From Pseudogemmobacter bohemicus (GTDB lineage Bacteria > Pseudomonadota > Alphaproteobacteria > Rhodobacterales > Rhodobacteraceae): a stretch of DNA of 64,000 nt. A program made the translations under genes and the position numbers. The notes beneath the pieces were generated by a model. That model ran no database searches. It was given only the letters and a program-made list of their open reading frames with translations, and was not told where the DNA came from. The stretch is taken from NCBI RefSeq assembly GCF_003290025.1, contig NZ_QNHG01000002.1, positions 508,941 through 572,940 on the forward strand. Direction: 5' to 3'. Shown here piece by piece: positions 52,324 through 60,700 of the stretch; position 1 is the stretch's first letter, and every line of letters begins with the position of its first letter.

Positions 52324-52886
52324 TGATGCGTGCTGTCGCCGGATTCTGCCTGACGCTTCTCCTTGCGGCCTGCCTGCCCGGCCAGGGCTCTGCACCGCCG
52401 CCGCAGAACCTGCGCTTTACCCCCGGCGAGACCGCGATGCGCCTGGGACTTCCGGCGCATGGGGTTGAAATCAACATGAAGCATGCCGGCGATAACGGGC
52501 CGGTTCGGAACTGGCTGAGCGCGGACAATTATACCGTGTCAGAGCATAAGGGCGTCGTCGTCGCCACGCGCGGCTTCGGCTTTGACCTGATGGCAGCCGA
52601 TCCCGGGCCGACATTGTCGGCAATCGCTTCGGGATCGAACGAGATCTATTCCCGCCGCATGCGTTATCTGACCGCTGATAATCACTCGACCTGGTTGCAG
52701 GCCGGTTGCAAAATGACGGAAGCAGGCTCTGACAAGGGCCTGCGGCGCTTTGACGAATCCTGCGAGGCGCGCGGCAATAAATTCACCAACAGCTATTGGG
52801 TCGGCCCCGAGGGCACGATCCGCAGCACAAGGCAATGGATCTCCACCGGCACCGGCACAATGGTTCTGAGCTGGATCCGCATGTAA
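52320..52886 (+). CDS. yjbF: YjbF/GfcB-family lipoprotein
   Basis: This 188-residue lipoprotein has signal MMMRAVAGFCLTLLLAAC with lipid-carrying Cys18 and the YjbF blocks NWLSADNYTVSEHKGVVVATRGFGFDLMAADP, GSNEIYSRRMRYLTADNHSTW and FTNSYWVGPEGTIRSTRQWIS. Two cysteines in the mature part (QAGCKMTE and DESCEARG) may pair. It starts within the yjbH stop (ATGA). In gfc operons the equivalent GfcB is needed for capsule formation. No GfcC/YjbG gene is present in this window. Confidence 0.87.
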   Translation: MMMRAVAGFCLTLLLAACLPGQGSAPPPQNLRFTPGETAMRLGLPAHGVEINMKHAGDNGPVRNWLSADNYTVSEHKGVVVATRGFGFDLMAADPGPTLSAIASGSNEIYSRRMRYLTADNHSTWLQAGCKMTEAGSDKGLRRFDESCEARGNKFTNSYWVGPEGTIRSTRQWISTGTGTMVLSWIRM

Positions 52887-52890
52887 GCTG

Positions 52891-52922
52891 AGGAAAATCT
52901 TCTCCAGGCAGAAGATTTTCCT
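52891..52922. terminator. Stem-loop after yjbF
   Basis: AGGAAAATCTTCT (52891-52903) and its exact complement AGAAGATTTTCCT (52910-52922) form a 13-bp stem with a six-base loop just past the yjbF stop. There is no strong T-tract. Its place at the end of the wza-yjbF operon supports a terminator or mRNA 3' end structure. Confidence 0.65.
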
Positions 52923-53005
52923 ACTCAGTCAGGCTCCAGGGTATAATACTGCTGTTCAGGAGCCGGTTTCGCCGGACCCCTTCTCATTACTGAGGGAATG
53001 GCAGC

Positions 53006-53755
53006 ATGATTTATCTCCATATCGGGGTGCATAAGACCGGCACGACGACCCTTCAGGCCTTTCTGGAACAGCGCGGCGACCGCCTGCGCGACCAGGGGCT
53101 GCATCTATTCCAGGGCAGCATTATCGCCTCGAACCATATCGAACTCTATCTCTCCTGCCTCGATGAGGGCCGGGATTCCCTTGCGCTGCAATCGCTGAAG
53201 ATCGGCTCGCTGGAGGCGCTGCAACAGCGCACCCTTCCCCTGGTCGCGGATCATATCCGCAAGGCGCATGATGCGGGCGATCATGCCCTTTTCACCTCGG
53301 AGGGGCTGTCCCTTTTGCGCAGCCCGGCCGAGCTGGCCAGGCTGCGCGTGATGCTCGGCGGTGGCGCCGTCCCGATAACGGTCATCTGCGCGCTGCGCGA
53401 TCGCGAGGATTATCTTGAAGCCTATCGCAAGCAGATCCTGAAAGTGCCGGGCCGCAAACCCTCTGCTGACCCGAAAAGTTCGCTCTATGTCGAGCCGGAC
53501 AGCTGGCTGGCAGATTTCCAGGCCCTGTTGCGCATCTATGGCGAAACCTTCGGGCGCGAAGCGATCCGTGTCGTCGATTACGATGCCGAAACGGCCCGCA
53601 GCGGCGATGTCTTGCAGGCGCTCCTCAGGGCGATGGACCTGCCCGAGACCCTGATCCCGGCGCCGAACACGATTCGGCGCCAGAACACCAGCTCATGGTG
53701 GAACCGGATACGCCAGAGCGGCGTCCGCCTCGCCCATAATGTCGGCCTGCGTTAA
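53006..53755 (+). CDS. Sulfotransferase-like P-loop protein
   Basis: This 249-residue protein begins MIYLHIGVHKTGTTTLQAFLEQR, the PAPS-binding loop (HxGxHKTGTT) of sulfotransferase-like enzymes. It continues with LRDREDYLEAYRKQIL and FGREAIRVVDYDAE. The C-terminus is basic and unremarkable. Proteins of this type often occur in polysaccharide clusters. A role in sulfating the exopolysaccharide is inferred from position, and some members of the group may not act on PAPS. It follows the stem-loop after yjbF and precedes a structured gap, so it may be its own transcript. Confidence 0.75.
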   Translation: MIYLHIGVHKTGTTTLQAFLEQRGDRLRDQGLHLFQGSIIASNHIELYLSCLDEGRDSLALQSLKIGSLEALQQRTLPLVADHIRKAHDAGDHALFTSEGLSLLRSPAELARLRVMLGGGAVPITVICALRDREDYLEAYRKQILKVPGRKPSADPKSSLYVEPDSWLADFQALLRIYGETFGREAIRVVDYDAETARSGDVLQALLRAMDLPETLIPAPNTIRRQNTSSWWNRIRQSGVRLAHNVGLR

Positions 53756-53854
53756 GACGCATATCGCATTAAGAATTTCCGGATCGGGAATTCCGACTTC
53801 CGATACAGAGCAAAATGCTCTAACAGCGGCGGTGCGGCAGCTGTTAACGAGGGG

Positions 53855-53896
53855 CCGCCCGGGGGCAGCGGATTAAAGATATCCGTGCCCGGGCGG
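53855..53896. terminator. Long GC-rich hairpin after the sulfotransferase-like gene
   Basis: CCGCCCGGG (53855-53863) pairs with CCCGGGCGG (53888-53896), and inner GGAT/ATCC bases extend the stem. An AAGAAGTATTTT tract follows on the plus strand. A smaller TAACAGC/GCTGTTA pair lies at 53821-53846. The set looks like a terminator region between the sulfotransferase-like gene and the glycosyltransferase gene. Confidence 0.5.
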
Positions 53897-54044
53897 GAAA
53901 GAAGTATTTTAGTCACCCGGCTGCCTTGCCCATCGATTCTGCTCTTATCGAGCACCCGAAATTAACATGACCATCAGCGAGCCCGGACCATATGCCATCA
54001 AAACGGGAAGAACCGCCTCGCGCCAGGGGCGGAACGGCTGAGTG

Positions 54045-55175
54045 ATGCATGTTCTGATGTCGGTCAATGCGGCCTGGAATATTCGCAACTTCCGTATGCC
54101 GGTGCTGCAGCATCTGCTGGATGAGGGGCACCGCGTCACCATTCTCGCACCGCGCGATGAATCGGTGCCGGAGCTGGAAGCGCTTGGCTGTCGTTTCATC
54201 GCGCTGGAGATGGATGCCAAGGGGCTCAATCCTCTGAAAGGCCTCGCATTGCGGAGACGGCTGGCGCGCATCTTCGCGTCCGAGAAACCCGATGTGATCC
54301 TGTCCTACACGATCAAGAACAATATCTTCGGCGCGCTGGCGGTGCGGCGCAGCGGCATCCCTTTCGTGCCGAATGTCTCGGGGCTGGGCACCGCCTTCCT
54401 GTCGGGCGGGCTGCTGCAACGGGTGGCCGAAGGGCTGTACCGCCGCGCTTTCCGCCGGCTTGATACGGTCTTCTTCCAGAATGACGAGGATCGCGACCTC
54501 TTCCTCGCGCGCCGCCTGGTGCGCCAGGATCAGGCACAGCTTTTGCCGGGCTCGGGGATCGACCTCGACCATTTTCCGGCCACCGCAATGCCCGAGCCCG
54601 CCCGCCCGCCGGTCTTTCTGATGATCGCCCGGCTGCTGCGCGACAAGGGCGTGATGGAATATGTCGGGGCCGCCCGCCTGATCCGCGCCCGCCATCCCGG
54701 CGCGCGGTTCCAGCTGCTTGGGGCGACCGGCAGCGAGAACCGCACCGCCATCGGTCCCGAAACGGTTGCCGCCTGGGAGGCCGAGGGCGTGATCGAATAT
54801 CTCGGCACCACCCGCGATGTGCGCCCCTTCATCGCCGCTGCCGATTGTGTTGTGCTGCCCTCTTACCGGGAAGGCGCGCCGCGCACCCTGATCGAAGCCG
54901 GTGCCATGGCCCGCCCGGTGATCACCACCGATGTGCCGGGATGCCGGTCGGTGGTGGCTGTGGGCGAGACGGGCCTGCTCTGTAACCCGCGCGACGCCGA
55001 AAGCCTGGCGCAGAGCTGCCTTGGTTTTCTGGCGCTTTCACCGGATGACAGGCGGAAGATGGGCCTGGCCGGACGGCAGCGGATGGAGCGTCTTTATGAC
55101 CAGCAGATCGTGGTCGACGCCTATAAGACTGCGATAGGCGAGGCCGTTACCCGCAGGCAGAAGGAGCAGGCATGA
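54045..55175 (+). CDS. Glycosyltransferase family 4 (GT-B fold)
   Basis: This 376-residue enzyme starts MHVLMSVNAAWNIRNFRMPVLQHLLDEGHRVTILAP, the N-terminal Rossmann domain of EpsD/WbpH-like transferases. A C-terminal GT1-type domain has RLLRDKGVMEYVGAARLIRARHPGARFQLLG and the donor-binding EX7E motif in PSYREGAPRTLIEAGAMARPVI. A GTG one codon upstream could also start it. It adds a sugar, probably a HexNAc, to the lipid-linked repeat unit. It overlaps the deacetylase gene as ATGA, so the two act in one pathway. Confidence 0.9.
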   Translation: MHVLMSVNAAWNIRNFRMPVLQHLLDEGHRVTILAPRDESVPELEALGCRFIALEMDAKGLNPLKGLALRRRLARIFASEKPDVILSYTIKNNIFGALAVRRSGIPFVPNVSGLGTAFLSGGLLQRVAEGLYRRAFRRLDTVFFQNDEDRDLFLARRLVRQDQAQLLPGSGIDLDHFPATAMPEPARPPVFLMIARLLRDKGVMEYVGAARLIRARHPGARFQLLGATGSENRTAIGPETVAAWEAEGVIEYLGTTRDVRPFIAAADCVVLPSYREGAPRTLIEAGAMARPVITTDVPGCRSVVAVGETGLLCNPRDAESLAQSCLGFLALSPDDRRKMGLAGRQRMERLYDQQIVVDAYKTAIGEAVTRRQKEQA

Positions 55176-56146
55176 CCGGAAGCCTTGTCATTTCCCTTGA
55201 TTTTGAGCTGCTCTGGGGGGTGCGGGATCACGCCACACGCGGCAGCTATGGCGCCAATATTCTTGGCGGGCGCAAGGCCATTCCCCGGATGCTTGATCTC
55301 TTTGCCCGTCACGGGATCCGGGCGACCTGGGCGACTGTCGGCTTTGTGTTCTGCGAAAGCCGCGAAGAGCTTTTCGACGCGCTGCCGCCCGAAGAGTTGC
55401 GCCCGCGTTATGACAATCCGGCACTCTCGAATTACCGCTATCTTGATGAGGTCGGTAAAGACGAGGCCGCCGATCCATGGTATTTCGGAAAATCGCTGGT
55501 CCGGAAGATCGCGGACACGCCTGGCCAGGAGATCGGCACCCATACGCTTTCGCATTGCTATTGTCTTGAAAGCGGCTTCACGCCCGAGGCATTCGACGCC
55601 GATCTGAGCGGGGCAAAGAAGCTGGCCTCGCGCCAGGGCATAGATCTGCAATCTGTCGTTTTCCCGCGCAACCAATATGCGGATGCTTATCTGGATGTCT
55701 GCCGCCGCCAGGGGCTGAAAACCTTTCGCGGTAATCCGCAATCCTGGGCGTATCGCCCGACGGGAGGCAGCGGCCAGACCCGGCTTCGCCGCGCCCTGCG
55801 CCTTGCGGATGCCTATAGCGGTGTGCTGGGATCACATATTGCCCGGACCAGCAGCGAAAACGGCCTGACCAATGTTCCGGCGAGCCGCTTCCTGCGCCCC
55901 TGCGCCGGAAAGCTGGCGCCGCTTCACCCACTGCATATCAGGACAATCTGCCGCGGCATGACCAGAGCCGCCCGCAGCGGCTCGGTTTATCATCTCTGGT
56001 GGCACCCGCATAATTTCGGAAAATCAACAGAAGAAAATATTACGGCGCTACAACAGATCTGTATGCATTTTGAAAGACTAAGGTCAGATTACAATATGTG
56101 CTCTCTCCCCATTAATTCATTCATGGAGAACGCCGATGACGCCTGA
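55172..56146 (+). CDS. Polysaccharide deacetylase-family protein
   Basis: This 324-residue protein has an NodB-like fold. The catalytic Asp region is SLVISLDFELLWGVRDH and the metal His pair is in EIGTHTLSHCYCLESG. VVFPRNQYADAYLDVCRRQGLKTFRGN and YHLWWHPHNFGKS supply later motifs. There is no signal peptide, so it is cytoplasmic and may remove N- or O-acetyl groups from a sugar precursor. It overlaps the glycosyltransferase by four bases and the GNAT gene by eleven bases. Confidence 0.88.
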   Translation: MTGSLVISLDFELLWGVRDHATRGSYGANILGGRKAIPRMLDLFARHGIRATWATVGFVFCESREELFDALPPEELRPRYDNPALSNYRYLDEVGKDEAADPWYFGKSLVRKIADTPGQEIGTHTLSHCYCLESGFTPEAFDADLSGAKKLASRQGIDLQSVVFPRNQYADAYLDVCRRQGLKTFRGNPQSWAYRPTGGSGQTRLRRALRLADAYSGVLGSHIARTSSENGLTNVPASRFLRPCAGKLAPLHPLHIRTICRGMTRAARSGSVYHLWWHPHNFGKSTEENITALQQICMHFERLRSDYNMCSLPINSFMENADDA

Positions 56147-57209
56147 AGCTGGCGAAAATTATATCTTCCGAGAGGCCTCTCTGCAGCGAGAAGGTTTCGC
56201 ACTTTACGAAAAAATTTTCGCCAATAATGAAATGCCTCGCAAGGATAATTTTCTGGAGTGGAGATACCAGAAAAATCCTGGCCATACGACAAGTGCGATT
56301 AATATAGCATTCCATACGAGTACAGGTGACCCTGCTGCGGTCTATGCAGTTATGGGAGTGAATTTTTGCATAGATGGCACGCGGGTTCCCGGGGCTCAGT
56401 CTCTCGATACCCTGACCGACAGGAATCACCGAGGGCAGGGCCTCTTCCCGAAACTCGCCCGGCTTACTTTTGAGGACGTAGAGAAAAAGGGGAGCGGCCT
56501 GATATACGGATTCCCCAATCATAATTCCTGCGGAACATTCCAAAAACATCTGAACTGGAACATATATGGTGCCGTCGATTTTCTGATCTGCCCAATCAGA
56601 CCGGGATATTTCCTGCAACGCGCACTGAAGCTACCCTCTGCTATCCGATCTCTTCCCGGCCTGAGACTTCCGGTTCGCGCTGCGACCGTAAAAGGAATTA
56701 CGCTGCACGAGGTTACATCTTTCAGTGACGACCATACTTATATTTGGGAACAGCGGTCGAAAAAAATAGGTATCGCAGTCGATCGATCTTCAGATTATCT
56801 GAACTGGCGCATTTTCCAGCGGCCTGATGGGAAAAAGTACAAAATTATCGAGGCCCGCGCCGAAGAGACTGTCCTCGGATATGTCATCTGGTGCATCGAG
56901 GACAAGCACGGGGGACGTGCAGGATATCTTATGGAGTGCCTTACCCTGGAAGGGAATGACACCATTTCAGCCATGCTCATTCGTCACGCATTGCGAGCGA
57001 TGTCGGCGGAAAAGGCAGACTTCGTCCTTGCGTGGAGTCTGCCTCACCTTCAGGAACGCCTGAACCTGACACGCAGCGGTTTTCACAGCCTTCCTGTGCG
57101 CTTCCGTCCGACCCAGCTTTATTGGGGCATGCGAAGCAACGGTGGCCGTCCATCGGAATACAAGTCTTCTGACTGGTATATCAGCTATCTCGATAGCGAT
57201 ACCGTATGA
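56136..57209 (+). CDS. GNAT-fold acyltransferase, AT-rich
   Basis: This 357-residue protein has a central GNAT-like region (GAQSLDTLTDRNHRGQGLFPKLARLTFEDVEKKG, with the acetyl-CoA loop RNHRGQGLF), and a second, C-terminal half (VLGYVIWCIEDKHGGRAGYLMECLTLEG) that may be a second GNAT-like fold. It probably acylates a sugar or amino-sugar of the polysaccharide. It is much richer in A and T than all neighbours, especially at the 5' end. That suggests recent transfer of this gene into the cluster. It overlaps the deacetylase stop, so it was built into the operon. A deacetylase followed by an acyltransferase could exchange one acyl group for another. Confidence 0.75.
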   Translation: MTPEAGENYIFREASLQREGFALYEKIFANNEMPRKDNFLEWRYQKNPGHTTSAINIAFHTSTGDPAAVYAVMGVNFCIDGTRVPGAQSLDTLTDRNHRGQGLFPKLARLTFEDVEKKGSGLIYGFPNHNSCGTFQKHLNWNIYGAVDFLICPIRPGYFLQRALKLPSAIRSLPGLRLPVRAATVKGITLHEVTSFSDDHTYIWEQRSKKIGIAVDRSSDYLNWRIFQRPDGKKYKIIEARAEETVLGYVIWCIEDKHGGRAGYLMECLTLEGNDTISAMLIRHALRAMSAEKADFVLAWSLPHLQERLNLTRSGFHSLPVRFRPTQLYWGMRSNGGRPSEYKSSDWYISYLDSDTV

Positions 57210-57227
57210 AACATAAGTGAGCTCAGA

Positions 57228-58253
57228 ATGCCTTCACGTCAAAATCACGTCCTCATCACCGGAACGGCTGGTTTTATCGGCTTCCACCTCGCGAAACTGC
57301 TGTTGGCCGAAGGGTTCCGCGTTCACGGCTATGACGGGATGACGGATTACTATGATGTCCGCCTCAAGCAACGCCGCCACGCGATGCTGCTCCAGGATGG
57401 AGCATTCTCGGCCACCGAAGGGATGCTGGAAGACCAGAAGCTCTTTGACCAGGTTGCCGATGAATTCCGCCCCGATGTGATCGTCCATCTCGCCGCCCAG
57501 GCCGGCGTGCGCTACAGCCTGGAGAACCCGCGCGCCTATATCGACGCGAATATCATCGGCACTTTCAACGTGATGGAGGCCGCGCGGCGGCTGGAGGTGC
57601 AGCATCTGCTGATGGCCTCGACCTCTTCCGTTTATGGCGCGAATGAGGAAATGCCCTTCATCGAGACCGAGAAGGCCGATACCCAGCTGACCATCTATGC
57701 CGCCACCAAGAAGGCGACCGAGAGCATGGGCCATTCCTATGCCCATCTGTGGAACCTGCCGGTGACGATGTTCCGCTTTTTCACGGTCTATGGCACCTGG
57801 GGCCGCCCCGACCTGGCGCTTTACAAATTTGTTGACGCAATCCTCGATGATCGCCCGATAGACATCTACAACCATGGCGACATGTATCGCGATTTCACCT
57901 ATGTGGACGACCTCGTGCGGGGCATTCGTCTGTTGATTGACGCCGTGCCTGTCAGGCCCGCCTCGAAAGAGGAAATCCGCGAAGGCGACAGCCTCTCGCC
58001 CGCCGCGCCCTATCGTGTTGTCAATATCGGCAATTCCGACAAGGTGCGTCTTCTTGATTTTGTCGATGCGATTGAGGAGTGCCTCGGGAAAAAGGCGATC
58101 CGCAATTACATGGAAATGCAAAAAGGCGATGTGCCCGCCACCTGGGCCAATGCCGATCTGCTTCAGCATCTGACCGGATACCGCCCGCAAACAGATTTTC
58201 GCGACGGGATAAAACGCTTTGTCGATTGGTTCAGGGAGTATTATGAAAAATGA
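57228..58253 (+). CDS. NAD-dependent UDP-glucuronate 4-epimerase-like enzyme
   Basis: This 341-residue extended SDR has the cofactor motif GTAGFIGFHLAKLLL, HLAAQAGVRYSLENP, catalytic Thr-Ser in ASTSSVYG and Tyr-x3-Lys in IYAATKKATE. FTVYGTWGRPDLALYKF and YRDFTYVDDLV complete the pattern. The wording matches LpsL/CapI-type enzymes that convert UDP-glucuronate to UDP-galacturonate. A UDP-N-acetylglucosaminuronate epimerase role is possible because of the neighbouring dehydrogenase. It lies 18 bases after the GNAT gene and supplies an activated sugar for the polymer. Confidence 0.9.
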   Translation: MPSRQNHVLITGTAGFIGFHLAKLLLAEGFRVHGYDGMTDYYDVRLKQRRHAMLLQDGAFSATEGMLEDQKLFDQVADEFRPDVIVHLAAQAGVRYSLENPRAYIDANIIGTFNVMEAARRLEVQHLLMASTSSVYGANEEMPFIETEKADTQLTIYAATKKATESMGHSYAHLWNLPVTMFRFFTVYGTWGRPDLALYKFVDAILDDRPIDIYNHGDMYRDFTYVDDLVRGIRLLIDAVPVRPASKEEIREGDSLSPAAPYRVVNIGNSDKVRLLDFVDAIEECLGKKAIRNYMEMQKGDVPATWANADLLQHLTGYRPQTDFRDGIKRFVDWFREYYEK

Positions 58254-58631
58254 ACAGGCCACGGCAGAAAGCCGGTATGTCTGCTGCGAGGGTCATTATT
58301 CATCGCCTGTTCCCGTTTCCCCTGTTCAACACTCTCACAGCCCGCATTTTTCAACCCTTCCACAGCCCCTCCGCGCATGACGGAGAGGTCTCGATGCCCG
58401 GCAGTCGTAACAGGTTGATATCCGGCCTGGAATGCTGGCACGGGCGCCAGACATGTCCGCAGTCGGGCAAATATTCGATGATCCGGGATACCAGATTTGC
58501 AAGTGGAGGTTACAGCGTTTTGACCATATTGCTACGGCAAAGTGCGAAAGAAAAGCGCTGTTTATTGCCAGAAACCCTGAGAAATCACGGGCAATTGGGC
58601 GGTCGGTCACTTTACCTTCGGAGCGCGCTGC
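58254..58631. other. 378-base gap, no gene recognised
   Basis: The gap lies between two same-strand nucleotide-sugar genes. No long or natural frame fills it, so the dehydrogenase probably has its own promoter. TTTTGACCATATTG (~58518-58531) in an AT-richer patch is a possible promoter element without a clear -10. The 5' end of the gap is rich in pyrimidines (CCCGTTTCCCCTGTTC). Confidence 0.45.
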
Positions 58632-59807
58632 ATGACTAAAGATACACCCGTCGCCGTGATCGGCCTTGGCTATGTCGGCCTGCCTCTGGCGGTCGAGTTT
58701 GGAAAATCCCGGCCGGTCATCGGCTTTGATATCAACGAGGCCCGGATTGGCGAGCTGACTTCGGGGCGCGACCATACGCTTGAGGTCACGCCCGAAGAAC
58801 TGGCAGAAGCGAAACATCTGCGTTTCAGCTCGGATATCACCGATCTGGCCGAAGCGCGGATTTTCATCGTCACCGTCCCGACCCCGATCGACGCGCATAA
58901 GCGCCCCGATCTGACACCGCTGATCCGCGCCTCGGAAACCATCGGCAAGGTGCTCAAACGCGGCGATATCGTGATTTACGAATCCACCGTCTATCCCGGC
59001 GCGACCGAGGAAGACTGTGTGCCGGTGCTCGAACGTGTCTCGGGCCTCAGGTTCAACACCGACTTCTTTGCCGGCTACAGCCCGGAACGCATCAATCCGG
59101 GCGACAAGGCGCATCGGCTGACCACGATCCGCAAGGTCACCTCGGGTTCCACCCCGGAAGTGGCCGAGGTGGTCGACGCCCTTTATGCCTCGATCATCAC
59201 AGCAGGCACCTGGAAAGCGGCCTCGATCCGGGTGGCCGAGGCCGCCAAGGTGATCGAGAACACGCAGCGCGACCTCAATATCGCGCTGATCAACGAACTC
59301 GCGCTGATTTTCAGCCGCATGGGGCTGGATACCGAAGCGGTGCTGGAGGCAGCGGGCACGAAATGGAATTTCCTGCCCTTCCGTCCCGGTCTGGTGGGCG
59401 GCCATTGCATCGGGGTCGATCCCTATTACCTGACCCACAAGGCCGAGGCGCTCGGCTATCACCCCGAGGTGATCCTGGCCGGACGGCGGATCAATGACGG
59501 GATGGGGGCATGGGTCGCGGGCCAGATGGTCAAGGCGATGCTGCGGCGCCGCATCCATGTCGAGGGCGCGAAGGTGCTGATCCTTGGGCTGACCTTCAAG
59601 GAAAACTGCCCGGATCTGCGCAATACCCGTGTGGTCGATGTCTGGCGGGAGCTGCGCGAATATGGCGTCGAGGTCGATCTGCATGACCCGCTGGCCGACC
59701 CTGACGAGGCAAAGGCGGAATATGGCATCGACCTGGTCGCCACTCCGGAAAACCGGGCCTATGACGGTATCATTCTCGCGGTCTCGCATGAAGAATACCG
59801 GGTATAA
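58632..59807 (+). CDS. Nucleotide-sugar dehydrogenase (WbpO/TviB-like), 3'-truncated
   Basis: This 391-residue protein has the N-terminal NAD motif [60 protein letters not shown], the active-site Cys in [21 protein letters not shown], and a C-terminal UDP-binding domain ([26 protein letters not shown]). It oxidises a UDP-HexNAc, typically UDP-GlcNAc or UDP-GalNAc, to the uronic acid. Family members have ~425 residues and end with a further strand and helix after AVSHxE. Here the frame stops at AVSHEEYRV, exactly where formate dehydrogenase text begins. About 30 residues are missing, so activity is uncertain. Confidence 0.88.
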   Translation: MTKDTPVAVIGLGYVGLPLAVEFGKSRPVIGFDINEARIGELTSGRDHTLEVTPEELAEAKHLRFSSDITDLAEARIFIVTVPTPIDAHKRPDLTPLIRASETIGKVLKRGDIVIYESTVYPGATEEDCVPVLERVSGLRFNTDFFAGYSPERINPGDKAHRLTTIRKVTSGSTPEVAEVVDALYASIITAGTWKAASIRVAEAAKVIENTQRDLNIALINELALIFSRMGLDTEAVLEAAGTKWNFLPFRPGLVGGHCIGVDPYYLTHKAEALGYHPEVILAGRRINDGMGAWVAGQMVKAMLRRRIHVEGAKVLILGLTFKENCPDLRNTRVVDVWRELREYGVEVDLHDPLADPDEAKAEYGIDLVATPENRAYDGIILAVSHEEYRV

Positions 59808-60190
59808 CGGCCAGGTCAACGGCTATATCGCGCAAGGGTTCAACCCGCTGGCCGCGATGCCGGATAAGAACAAGACCTCCAAAGCGCTGGCGAACCTCAA
59901 GTTTCTGGTGATCATCGACCCGCTGGCGACCGAGACCTCGAATTTCTGGCGCAACGAAGGCCGGTTCAATGATGTCCCCACCGGGGAGATTATGACCGAA
60001 GTGTTCCGTCTGCCCTCGAACTGTTTCGCGGAAGAGGACGGCGCGATTGTGAATTCGGGCCGCTGGCTGCAATGGCACTTTGCCGGGCAGGAGCCTCCGG
60101 GTGAGGCGCGGCACGATCCGGCGATCCTTGGCGGCATTATGATGGAGCTGCGGCGCCTTTATGAGGTCGAAGGCGGCGCCTGGCCCAGGC
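59796..60190 (+). pseudogene. Internal fragment of formate dehydrogenase alpha subunit (FdnG/FdoG)
   Basis: About 130 residues read [59 protein letters not shown]. They go on through TEVFRLPSNCFAEEDGAIVNSGRWLQWHFAGQEPPGEARHDPAIL to EVEGGAWP. This is the middle of the molybdopterin domain of respiratory formate dehydrogenase, corresponding to roughly residues 580-710 of the E. coli enzyme. The Sec/Cys and Fe-S regions and the C-terminus are absent. The fragment is fused at its 5' side to the sugar dehydrogenase and at its 3' side to an FdhE fragment. Confidence 0.87.
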
Positions 60191-60200
60191 TGCGCGGGCG

Positions 60201-60593
60201 GTGGCTTTGCCGCCGAAGACCGATGAGGAAACGACATATTGCCCGATCTGCGGATCGCATCCGGTGGCCAGCCATATCCATAGCGGTGACCGCCAGGGGA
60301 TGCGATACCTTCATTGCGCGCTTTGTGAGAGCGAATGGCATATGGTGCGGGCGAAATGCTCGTGCTGCGGCGATGCGGGGCAGCTGGATTACCTCAGCTT
60401 TGACACGCCCGAGGCGGCGATCCGGGCCGAGGCCTGCAATGCCTGCGGCGGCTATCTCAAGGTGATCAGCGCTGAGCGCGATCCCGATATCGAGACGGTG
60501 GCCGATGATCTGGCCAGCCTCGTGCTGGATGACGTGGCGGTGGCCGGGGGCTATGGCCGCACCGGGTTCAACCCTTTCGCGCTGCCGGGCTGA
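60201..60593 (+). pseudogene. fdhE: C-terminal fragment of formate dehydrogenase accessory protein FdhE
   Basis: About 130 residues read [47 protein letters not shown] and [36 protein letters not shown], ending GFNPFALPG. All four CxxC metal-binding pairs of FdhE are intact, but the N-terminal half (~170 residues) is missing. FdhE normally helps mature formate dehydrogenase. A GTG at 60201 could start a short rubredoxin-like product, but no ribosome site is evident, so I treat it as a remnant. In intact loci fdnG, fdnH, fdnI and fdhE follow one another; the genes between have been deleted. Confidence 0.85.
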
Positions 60594-60700
60594 GCGCGGC
60601 CCTGAGCGTCCCTGAATGGTTCGGTGATTTCACCGCAATGGCTTTTCCCCAATGCGGGCACAGGGGATAAGTCTGGATCCGGGATCGGATCGGTGGAGCC

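Noticed and set aside
50125-52395. 756-codon minus-strand frame opposite yjbH
   Set aside because: It is a GC-driven shadow of yjbH, which has clear family motifs, a signal peptide and operon context.
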